A stretch of DNA of 64,000 nucleotides from Paraspadella gotoi (Eukaryota > Chaetognatha): NCBI GenBank assembly GCA_051294375.1, contig CM119267.1:26241293-26305292 (forward strand). Direction: 5' to 3'. Made by a program: the position numbers and the translations under genes. The notes under the pieces are model-generated. The model saw nothing but the letters and a program-made list of their open reading frames with translations, did no database searches and was not told the origin of the DNA. Shown here piece by piece: positions 52,101-60,746 of this stretch; position 1 is the stretch's first letter; the number at the start of each line of letters is the position of its first letter.

Positions 52101-55100
52101 CTGCCTTTTGCTAACTGATGGGTAGGTCCATCATCTCTATCTCTGGCAGTGATTTCTACTCGGGTATTTTCAAAACAATAAAATTGAAACTTATATAACT
52201 TATTATTCTTTTGTTTCACTGATTAATATAAAACAACGCTTTATTTAAAAAAACGGTTGGCTATAGTTATTTCTCCTTTATAACATCGAACTCACTGGTG
52301 AATTTCTATGCTTTCAAAATACGGTAAGACATAATTTCTTTTTACCTTAAGATGAAACTAAAACGATTTTTCATGGTAAGGGCAACTTTTAAAGATTAAA
52401 TTGCTCGTCAGATCTATTGCCTTTTTTAGATATACTACAGCTTAGGCAAAAAAAACGGCAAGCTATATTTTAAAATTTTTTTTTCCATTTTTTCCACTAT
52501 TTTTTTCTCTCTTGAACCTTCTCTCTGTCCCTTTCTTTCTCTCTCTTTCTCTCTGTCTTTTCTCTCCATTCTCCGACTTTTCTGTCCTCATATTTCTCTG
52601 TGTCATCCCTTCTTTTCTTCCTTTACATTTTTTCTCTTCCTCTCTATTCCTGCTTTTCTCTCCCTCTCTGATACTCTTTCTTCCCTCTTTCTTATCTTTT
52701 CTTTTCTCTCAATTGTTTTCGTTCTCCCCCTTTTCCCCATATATTAATTTCTTTCCACTCTTTTTCTCTCTCCCTGCAACTTTTTTTTCAACTATGCTCT
52801 CCTCTCTCTTCTCTTTTTCTCCTTCTCACTCATTTTTGGCATTATATCATACTGGATGTATAAAAATCTTTAAAAATGTATTGTAAGAAAGAAAATATTG
52901 GGTTGCGTATGATTTTTTTTCAAAGTTTGGTTGCCTAGCAGATTTAAAAAATCGACAGATTTTTGCGGAAATTTTTTCCGCAAAAACTGTCGATTGAAGG
53001 AGGAAAAAAATTACTGACGCTTTCCATTACATTAAAAGAATGCGGTTTTTTTTTAATTTGTTAACCTTAGTAATATTTCTCATCTATTAAAACTATAAAA
53101 TAAGTCAAAAACCGAGTTTTAATTCAATATAAACGCACCTCACAAATTCACAAATTAAAAGTTGATTTAAAAATTTAATTGCTAAAACTATTAATTTTTT
53201 GCCCTAATTTTTTAGGTACTAGAAGCACGTTGAAAGGGAATATTTGGCATCTCGACCAAAACCTCGTACGTTTTTAAAATCGGCTAATAAATAATGATTT
53301 TTCGCTTACGAAGTTTTTATTCGTTCACCGAATTCCGATCGAATAAAAAAAATTTAAAAAATTTTTAAAAATCGATTTTCGTTTTTTTGTTAAAGTTTTC
53401 GATCTTATAATTCATTATAATTTTTATAATGAGAAAATATTTTTAAAAAAAATGTATATGAAATTGGTACAACTAATATAAAAATTATCCATTCTTTAAT
53501 AATTAGCTATCTTGCCCATTACTTTGGACAGGTTTTGGTGGTTTAAGGCCTCCATCACTCTTCAAGATAATGGCGGTCTCTGCAAGCTTTTAATGAAGAC
53601 TCACTCACAGTCTGGTTTATACACTCCCAGAGTACCTGGCTTCCTTATCAAGGAAGTCGAATAATGTTTCAAAGAATATTACAATTCAAATTGCACATAG
53701 ATTTAAATGGTTCATCGCTTTTGTCTTGTAAGTCGCTATGCCTATGTTTAACATTAATTATTTTAGTTACTATGGTAATGGCAAAAAACAATTATAATTA
53801 TTAGCATTTTATCATAATTTTTTAGCCACACTACGAATAAGTAAGACGAATAATTAAGTGAAAAAGAATCAAATTATAATGAAAAAAATATTTTTTGAAC
53901 AATTTTAAATGTAAATATCAAAAGTAAACCAGAAGCGCAGAGACGACCGCTGCCAGGAAGATCTGGCAAAACGCTGCGTCTTAGGAGTGCCGAAGAGAAA
54001 CCGTGCAGCGGCACCAAATCCAAACAAAGAGCGAGCCAGGGTCGCCGCGCCTTTACTTGACAGTGAACGAATGAGAGGTGGCCTGAATCCCAGCGAAGAG
54101 AGACAATCTCTGAGGGCGATGGGCCGAGAAAAAGAGAGCGTTGGAACAAGGAACTCGGCGAGACTGGAAGTTGTGACGAGTCGAGATGCGCAGTGATGAG
54201 GCTGCAAACCAAGGGAAAATGACCACGTGACCACAAATTATTACTTTCTTTTAAAATCTTTTTTAAACAAGTTTGAGCAAACAATGTCGGATCTGCAAGT
54301 TAAGAAAAAGATGCAAGTTAAAAAATGATACAAGTTGAAAAAATGATGCGAATTTTAAAAATGATGCAAATTGAAAAAATGATATGAGTTGAAAAAATGA
54401 TGTGAGTGAAAAAAAATGATGCGAGTTAAAAAGAATTTTAAAAATTGTGATTTATCATCTGATTAGCTGATTACCGCTTAATTATCGTAAGCAGATCCGA
54501 CATTGTTTGCTCAAACTTGTTTTTTATATCCAGTTCACTAATCATAATTTAATCAAAAACCTGATTAAACAATGAAGCGCAAAAAAAAATTATTATAAAG
54601 TCTTGTCGGTTGACGGATATGAATAACAAGTCGGGTCACTCTCAATTCCCAATATTTTACCAACTGCAATACTTTATATCTTAAAAAATGATAATTTTAA
54701 TCTAAAGGTAATTTTTTTGTCAATCAACGTTTCATTTAACATATTTAAAATACAAACCTGAAAAGATATTCCAAAAAAACAATGAATTTGTTGAAGTTGA
54801 AACTCCAGTAGTTATTTTTTTCAATGTTTGGAAATCTGTTCTTTTGACGGATTCGTTGATGCAGGACCAAAAAGAAAAAAAAAACACGAAAAAAACGATT
54901 TCGGACGCGGTAAGATCTTTTCGATTCGATAAACGATCTTTTAAAACCGTACGAGGTTTTGTTTGAGATGCCGATTAGATTTGTGAACATTTTGAAGTAT
55001 TTTCGTTTAACAATTGTAATAAAATGTAAAAATGTAAATTTTTGATTAGTCAATTTAAAAATTAATTCATAGGTAACAATGGATGACCAACGGCAAATGA

Positions 55101-58100
55101 ACCAACTCAGAGGTAAAAGAGATGAGAAGTACCCGAAATCTGGAGTAAAAAAATTTTCTTCAATGATCTTGACGTTCAAATCTCAAGACAAAAGTCAAAA
55201 TGGACAAAAATGGCATAATTTTTTTTATTAAAAGTAGCAAAAATTATACCAATTCTTGATTAGAAAATGCAGCAGATGATTTTAATTAATCCGTAGTCCA
55301 GCCCACTTTGTCTTAGGGTTTAAATTTAATCAATTCTGTTGATAATATTCTAGCAATATTCAAAAAGTGGTTTTTTTTGCTGAACTTCCTCGATAGAAAT
55401 CACTGCCCTCTCTATTACTAAAGTCAAAGGAAAAGTCAAAAAAATAGGCAAAAAAAAGTATATTCTCTGAGAGGGAGCTCGCGAGCTGAAGTAGAACCCA
55501 AGACAGAACTCAAATCTCTCTCTTTGCTCCTTCTGTCGTCGCTCGCTGAGGAGGAAGGGAAAGGGAGGAAAAGAGGCGGAAGAGGAAGAAGAAAAGGTGT
55601 CTCGAACGAGAATGGGGAAGAGAAATGAGGGAATCCAGTGAAATATACTCATCCCTCTATCTGTGCCTCACCCTTTATCTGAGATGACTCGACGGGTCAT
55701 TGACTGACGTGTCGGGTCATCGTGAAGAAGAGAAAAGGAAAAAGGAGGAAAGGAAAGAAAGAGAGGAATGGGAAGAAAGGGTGAGGAGTGGGGTCCCGGG
55801 CATAATTTTATGAAGGGGGGCTGCGCATCAAGAGAGATTCTCTGTTCTGTGACGTCTAAATGAAGGTTAGTATGCATATAAATACAATGTCGACTTCTCA
55901 AGCTCTACTCAGCTTTGGGGGTTGTCCTAAGATAAGTGGGAACAAGGCCTAAATTAGCCATTCCGGTGTTAGTACACTGTTACAAAATTACAATAAAAAT
56001 TTAACACTAAACAAGACTTTGGAGGCAATCTTTTTTTTTTTGTTAGGAATCCTTGTCGTTGTCTTTGTCCTTAAAGGGTTTGTTTGGTCTTCTTCTTCAT
56101 GTGATTGCTGAGTTCTTCTACCATTGTGGCCAATCACCTCTTTGCCGGGAATCTGTCTCCTTCTGGAAATCGTTGTCCTTTCTCCTATCTGCTGAGGATC
56201 TTGTCTTTGTGGTATCCGTCAGAGTGACTTGAGTATTACTCCTTAAGTATATTTGGAATCCAATCTTCCGTAGGAAGCCGTCTTTGCAAGACCGAGATAA
56301 TCTTTGTTCCAGTCAACCTCTCATCAGGGCCGCAAGAGGAATCTGCAATCTTGTTAGGGAATTCTTCAGGGTTTGCCGTTGGTGGCAATAATATCCGCGA
56401 GTGCCGCGTGTGGCGATAATATCCGTTTTTGTTTCATCAGTTTTTTTTTTTTTTGTGTGTGTGTAATCAGCTTGGGTCGTAGCTACTTTGTATGTACAGG
56501 TCGGAGAGGGGACTACTGTGGCCACGAGTATTCCCCATTCCACGGTCAGCCTATACATTTGGGGCGGGTTGTTTCCGTTGTTTCCGCAGTTTCATGCCTC
56601 TGCTGTTCCCGGTTGTGAGGCGCGGTGACCGTAGGCGTTCGTATCGCATCTGGGCGCAGCTTCTTCAGCACTCTGCGGTGGACGACTCTGTCGTCGTTCC
56701 ATATTCTGGCTTCACCAGGTACATCATGACTCTCACTTCATGTTGACTGGATATTTGGGCCAGAGTTGACATTGCAGTCCTCTGAATCCCGACGTAAGTT
56801 GATCTTTCCAAAATTGATTTCTTGTCTTCTCAGAATTTGTATATGCCTGTTATTCCACTTTTGCTCGCCGACAGATTCCACTCTTGTTCGCCGACAGATT
56901 CCACTCTTGCTCGCCAACAGATTCCACTCTTGCTCGCCGACAGATTCCACTCTTGCTCGCCGACAGATTCCACTCTTGCTCGCTGACAGATTCCACTCTT
57001 GCTCGCCGACAGATTCCACTCTTGATCGTCATGTTCCACTTGATCGTCATCATTTTCCTGTTGATCGTCATCATGTTCCTCTCTTGATCGTCATGTTCCT
57101 CTCTTGATCGTCATCGTGTTCCTCCTCTGTTCACCGTCAGATTTTTCTCTTGTTCATTATCAGATTCTATTCTTTTATTTTCTTATCAAAATTTATTTTG
57201 TCCATCTGAAATGCTTTGAAGTTTTTGTATAAAGGTCAAATTTTTAAATTTTTCTTCCGGTGAAATATAGATTCTTGCGTCTCTCTTCCGATGGAAATAC
57301 GTCTCTCTTCCAATGGAACCGCGTCTCTCTTCCAATGGAACCGCGTCTCTCTTCCGATGGCACCGCGTCTCTTCCGATGGAACCGCGTCGCTCTTCCGAT
57401 GGAACCGCGTCGCTCTTCCGATGGAACCGCGTCGCTCTTCCGATGGAACCGCGTCGCTCTTCCGATGGAACCGCGTCGCTCTTCCGATGGAACCGCGTCG
57501 CTCTTCCGATGGAACCGCGTCGCTCTTCCGATGGAACCGCGTCGCTCTTCCGATGGAACCGCGTCGCTCTTCCGATGGAACCGCGTCGCTCTTCCGATGG
57601 AACCGCGTCGCTCTTCCGATGGAACCGCGTCGCTCTTCCGATGGAACCGTCTGATGGATTCTCATTTTTTCAGCATGTGCAGAACGCCTTGTTTGAACGT
57701 TTTGGATGCCTCGCTCTACCGTCCAGATTGCCTCGCTTGAGCATTTTGAATGCCTAGCTTGAACGTCCCAAATGTCTCGCTTGAATGTCCCGAATGCCTC
57801 ATTTGATTGTCCCAGATCTCTTGCTTGATTGTCCCGTATGTCACGCTTGACTGTCCAGATTGATTTGCTTGACTGTCCAGAACGCTTCACACGTTCGCCG
57901 AGAAAGATCTCCCATCTAAATTTCCGTCCTTTTTTCTTTTCCCCTCCAAATGAAATCCTTTTTTCTCAAAAATAACTTCTTCGATCGTCCATCGTAATAA
58001 AGGTCAACTTCTTAAAATCCTCGTCAGCCATCTTTCTTCCGCTCGAGACTTGGATCCTTCTGGCTTTGAACTTTGGATCCGCGGCCCGTGACTTCACTCC

Positions 58101-59770
58101 GTCTTTGTTGAAAGTTGAGAGCCGAATTCTGAGAGAAAGAGAGAGAGAGACTCTCTGAAATTTCGCATCTTTGGTCTTTTTCGAGGCTCGGTTTTCCTGT
58201 TTATTTTGGTGTCGTTTTTGCTGAATCCATCGCCAGTTTTCATCTTTGATCGCATCTTCCTGTTTCCATCTTCTTTCCATCTTCCATCTTTTAATTGATC
58301 GCATCGTCGCCTCTTCATCGCGATTGCCTTTATTTATAATTACGTAATTGTCTTCTATTTTTAAAGGGGTCTTTATTTTTATGTTTCGATCCCTCTCTTT
58401 TTTTTTTCTTGCTAGATCAAAGGTTTCATGCATTTAGATTAAATTGGAGTTAATCAAAACAAAACATTCCAATGTCAGGGACGCTCCCCTTTTTCACTTT
58501 CAGGAACAGGAATGAAAACAAAAATTGCGGAAATTGGCATCCCTCCAATATTTTACATAAAACAATCCCGAAATGCACATTTTGAAATAGACTTTTCCGC
58601 GTATAATTTAAGCGTCATTAAACGAGGAATTCCTCCAAGCAAGAAATGGATACTTAAATTAAAGCTGAGGGACCAAAATTTGAGTTCACATGTCCTTAAA
58701 GTTGCAGGGTGGGGCCACTCCGTTACATTGTTACAGCTCTGTCTGGGTTCCAGATTTTTTTTTTTTTTTTTTGGAAAGAATCATCTCCTAAAATGATTCA
58801 TCTACAGATGAAATCCATTCTGACGCTCTTCTAGGGCAAAATTCGTTTTCCAGGTGGCTCGCCCTCGTCATCCTTTTGCTCGCCCTCGTCATCCTTTTCC
58901 CGGCGTTTTCATCCAAGATGTCCAAGATGTCCATCTGCTTTGTCCGTTTCTTTCGTGTCCTCAGTCCCGTGTCCTCAGTCCATCTCCTTTATCCGTCTCC
59001 TTTGTCCGTTTGCTTTGTCCGTGTCCTCAATCCCGTGTCCTCTCGAAGATCTTGCACTTCGCCTTGGGATCCCGTCCTTGTCCCGGATTAACCGTCTTCA
59101 TCGTTGTCCTTATTTTGTCCACTTTGTCTCCTGGATCTTGTCCTTCCTTGTCTTCGAAATTCGCTGTATTTTTCTCGGATATTGTCGTCTCCCTCGTCGC
59201 CGTCTCCCTCGTCGCCGTCTCCCTCGTCGCCGTCTCCTGCGTCGTCTCCTTCTGCGTCGTCTCCTTTGCATCGTCGCCGCCTTCGTCGTCTCTTTCGTCG
59301 TCGCCGCCTTCGTCGTCTCTTTCGTTGTCGCCGCCTTCGTCGTCTCCCTCGTCGCCGCCTTCGTCGTCGACAGTTGAGAAACGAGCACAGGACTCATCCA
59401 CAGGGAGTGGGTTCGAGGCGCGAAAATGGCGACACTAACAGATGGGTAGGTCCATCATCTCTATCTCTCTATTACTAAAGTCAAAGGAAAAGTGAAAAAA
59501 ATAGGCAAAAAAAGTATATTCTCTGAGAGGGAGCTCGCGAGCTGAAGTAGAACCCAAGACAGAACTCAAATCTCTCTCTTTGCTCCTTCTGTCGTCGCTC
59601 GATGAGGAGGAAGGGAAAGGGAGAAAAAGAGGCGGAAGAGGAAGAAGAAAAGGTGTCTCGAACGAGAATGGGGAAGAGAAATGGGGGAATCCAGTGAAAT
59701 ATACTCATCCCTCTATCTGTTTTGATTTCTTTCTTTTTTTCTGGCTGCCTCTGCTGCTGCCAAAAACGAT

Positions 59771-59801
<31 letters not shown>

Positions 59802-60528
59802 GCGTTTTTATTTTAAAAAAAAATTAATTAGGACTGAACTCATAGAATTAGGCATCACATTCGTACATGTTATCATTTTGCTATCGCAACATCGAGTTTT
59901 TATTTAGTTCTTTCTTTTCGTCATTCTCTCTTTATTTTTTTTTCTTTCCTTCCTATTCTTTCTTTCCTTTCTATTTTTTCTTTCCTTTCTATTCTTTTTT
60001 TTCTTTTCTATTTTTTTTTCCTTTATATTTTTTCTTTCCTTTCTATTCTTTCTTTTCTTTCTATTCTTTTTCCTTTCTTTCCTTTCTATTCTTTCTTTCC
60101 TTTCTATTCTTTCTTTCCTTTCGATTTTTTCCTTTCTATTCTTTCCTTTCTATTCTTTCTTTCCTATTCTTTCTTTCCTTTCTATTCTTTCTTTCCTTTC
60201 TATTCTTTCTTTATATTTATTCTTTTCTTATTTTTCTTTCTGTTTATAAATTAATTTTCTTTTCTCAAATTTGATTTTTTTTTAGTATCAAAATTTGTCG
60301 TCAATCCAGATTTTTCTTATACGATTGCGACGATCCTTATGCTTTTAAGATTTTTTATTTAAAATTAATGTATTTACAGTTGCGCGAATTAAGGCAACAC
60401 TACTCGCCCGATGAGCGGCCCATCGTTCTCGTTGGTTGGGGCGTCGGCTCTCTGGTCTCGACTCACGTGGCTCTGCTGGAAGTCGCTTCTGCCGTCGTTT
60501 GCTTGGGTTTTCCTTTTTCTGGCATTGG
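46174..60528 (+). CDS. KANSL3: KAT8 regulatory NSL complex subunit 3 (KANSL3), 5' seven exons; gene continues past the window
   Basis: Subunit of the nuclear NSL histone-acetyltransferase complex with MOF/KAT8, with an alpha/beta-hydrolase-like fold. Exons: 46174-46443, 46514-46682, 47406-47670, 47766-47896, 47959-48164, 51590-51676, 60380-60528, all GT/AG and phase-compatible, giving about 425 residues. Matches to the family: SFLFQLMGQEPELDVVALDH and ARAWNLHPQASRAKP, MRECEEGLSFVRE, RELTADRLARL, VAYLDILQTLKSKLPSLVDR, SLLKRPWDPLG, KRKKFWHQQLSALGKVIPI, CLENMINTMRLKLRELRQHY, and VLVGWGVGSLVSTH..AVVCLGFPFSGIG. The nucleophile-elbow position reads GWGVGS, as in other KANSL3 where the catalytic Ser is lost, so an enzyme activity is unlikely. 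The start ATG at 46174 gives a short basic leader. Introns of 3.4 kb and 8.7 kb are filled with transposons. C-terminal exons must lie beyond 64000. Confidence 0.93.
46779..46965. repeat. dispersed repeat, copy B
   Basis: Second copy of the repeat at 22-195, located in KANSL3 intron 2; shares CCATAAATATAGAAAATATTAACC, TTCTTTGGAAGATTTTCGCC and AATTCCGATCGTTAGCTCC. Confidence 0.6.
48245..48600. repeat. 22-bp minisatellite (GAATGACTATCATCGCATCAGT)n
   Basis: About 16 units in KANSL3 intron 5, same unit family as 9528-10058. It grades into longer degenerate units (CATCAATTATTGGTTATCAT) to about 48745. The 3' flank TTCTCTTTGATAGTAACGTCTGATGAGATAGTAA appears at 49821-49850, displaced by the foldback SINE insertion at 49033-49795. 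Confidence 0.9.
49033..49795. mobile_element. foldback element made of two inverted SINE-bearing arms
   Basis: Left arm 49033-49263 (GTGTATGGTGGACTAAAATCC.. then the CCTCCCAACCC SINE) is mirrored by 49559-49795 (..GGATTTTAGTCCACCATAATAC) around a 295 bp unique spacer. Each arm contains a full copy of the SINE seen singly at 8027-8206. It interrupts the minisatellite-bearing element, whose flank resumes at about 49808. Confidence 0.75.
50588..50838 (-). mobile_element. tRNA-derived SINE on minus, copy 1
   Basis: Read on minus, GTCTCAATGGCTGAGCAGGC has an A box (TGGCTGAGCAGG) and CCGGGTTCAATCCCTGGG a B box, in tRNA spacing. The body on + begins GGATAGCCTGTGATACCCGGGG-type sequence and includes GACCCTCAGTGACCGCCTCC. 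Confidence 0.85.
51066..51322 (-). mobile_element. tRNA-derived SINE on minus, copy 2
   Basis: Near-identical to 50588-50838 in the same orientation, 230 bp further on. The pair brackets a unique segment (50840-51065) containing a (GCGA)n run at 50932-50948. A similar two-copy arrangement is seen for the unrelated SINE at 40742/41142. Confidence 0.85.
52145..55407. mobile_element. 3.26 kb TIR element inserted in terminal repeat 1
   Basis: Ends GGCAGTGATTTCTA.. and ..TAGAAATCACTGCC; CTCT at 52141-52144 and 55408-55411 is the target duplication. Excising it restores TCTATCTCT|CTATTACTAAAG as in terminal repeat 2. Inside are CT-rich DNA (52500-52820), a palindrome (52951-52994), a GC-rich segment of unknown origin (53935-54240) and a 259 bp element (54265-54523). 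Superfamily unknown. Confidence 0.75.
54265..54523. mobile_element. 259 bp MITE with 33 bp TIRs
   Basis: AAACAAGTTTGAGCAAACAATGTCGGATCTGC at the left is exactly mirrored at 54491-54523. The interior is an array of about 20 bp GATGCAAGTTGAAAAAAT units (54300-54435). The same ends occur singly at 37438-37468, 38396 and 43403. Confidence 0.85.
55664..56850. other. interior of the large element, promoter-like start, no gene recognised
   Basis: Contains duplicated GACGGGTCATTGACTGACGTGTCGGGTCAT words (55690-55720), ATATAAAT (55878), AATAAA (55991) and a T-run (56031-56042), resembling the promoter and terminator layout of an LTR. ORFs to 56746 have no recognisable domains. Confidence 0.35.
56856..57020. 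repeat. 23-bp minisatellite (ATTCCACTCTTGCTCGCCGACAG)n
   Basis: About seven tandem units with few variants (TTGTTCG, GCTGACAG). Because 23 is not a multiple of three, all frames remain open over three-unit periods, creating shadow ORFs on both strands. Confidence 0.9.
57285..57652. repeat. 22-bp minisatellite (GATGGAACCGCGTCGCTCTTCC)n
   Basis: About 17 units; the central twelve are essentially identical, indicating very recent expansion. A 66-bp super-period gives overlapping open frames on both strands. No spacers, so not a CRISPR array. Confidence 0.95.
57966..58433 (-). CDS. unrecognised basic ORF in the large element
   Basis: 155 codons on minus starting MHETFDLARKKKERDRNIKI and ending FKKLTFITMDDRRSYF. 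The C-terminal FKKLTFI word resembles FKNLTFIQ at the end of the neighbouring minus-strand frame (near 57230), pointing to a duplicated segment now separated by the 22-bp array. No known domain; it could be a gene of the element or chance. Confidence 0.2.
   Translation of the reverse strand: MHETFDLARKKKERDRNIKIKTPLKIEDNYVIINKGNRDEEATMRSIKRWKMERRWKQEDAIKDENWRWIQQKRHQNKQENRASKKTKDAKFQRVSLSLSLRIRLSTFNKDGVKSRAADPKFKARRIQVSSGRKMADEDFKKLTFITMDDRRSYF
59165..59375. repeat. GTCGTCTCCCTCGTCGCC-type triplet-rich repeat
   Basis: Degenerate repeat of GTCGCCGTCTCCCTC (15 bp) then CTTCGTCGTCTCTTTCGTCGTCGCCG units, just inside terminal repeat 2 of the large element. Confidence 0.85.
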
Positions 60529-60640
60529 GTAAGGCTGGATAGTATAGCGTAGCAAAAATATTAAAATCAAGTAGAATCAAAATTTGAATAGTAGATCATG
60601 AACATGCTTGTACCTGTGAACATTTTTAAATAACAAAAAA

Positions 60641-60746
60641 ATTTCGTTTGCGACGATTTTACCATAGTTTTGCACATAAGTGGCGTAGGCGTCGTCGTCG
60701 TCGTTCCAATTTATAGATCGCCTTTTTCATGATTAAATTTGGGTGT
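60641..60746. mobile_element. truncated short-TIR element (ATCGTCGCAATCGC family), copy 4
   Basis: TTTGCGACGATTTTACCATAG..GCGTCGTCGTCG..ATTAAATTTGGGTGT matches the left end of the family and stops abruptly at GGGTGT, where the non-LTR retrotransposon begins. It lies in KANSL3 intron 7. Confidence 0.7.

Larger units (their letters stand above)
52111..59719. mobile_element. large element with 285 bp direct terminal repeats and TTTTG target duplication
   Basis: Terminal repeat 1 is 52111-52144 plus 55408-55663 (interrupted); repeat 2 is 59435-59719. They share CTAAC(T/A)GATGGGTAGGTCCATC, TATTCTCTGAGAGGGAGCTCGCGAGC and end ATCCCTCTATCTG. TTTTG flanks both sides (52106-52110, 59720-59724). Direct terminal repeats plus a 5-bp duplication suggest a non-autonomous LTR element, but ends are not TG..CA, and I see no primer-binding site, polypurine tract, gag or pol. 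The 3.77 kb interior holds minisatellites and a TATA-like ATATAAAT at 55878. Confidence 0.65.
51752..60334. mobile_element. short-TIR element (ATCGTCGCAATCGC family), copy 3, split by a 7.6 kb insertion
   Basis: Left half 51752-52110 (ATCGTCGCAATTGC.. to CTGCTGCTGCCTTTTG) and right half 59720-60334 (TTTTGATTTC.. pyrimidine minisatellite.. to GATTGCGACGAT) together make one family member. The break corresponds exactly to CTGCCTTTTGATTTC of copy 2. It lies in KANSL3 intron 6, ending 45 bp before exon 7. Confidence 0.85.

Noticed and set aside
53874-54284. GC-rich block with ORFs on both strands
   Set aside because: Coding-like composition (charged residues on plus) but no identifiable family, no clear splice signals, and it sits inside a TIR element.
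58512-58796. 94-codon ORF with Ile/Lys-rich segment
   Set aside because: Looks more like real protein than its neighbours but ends in a T-run and matches nothing I recognise; not enough to call a gene.
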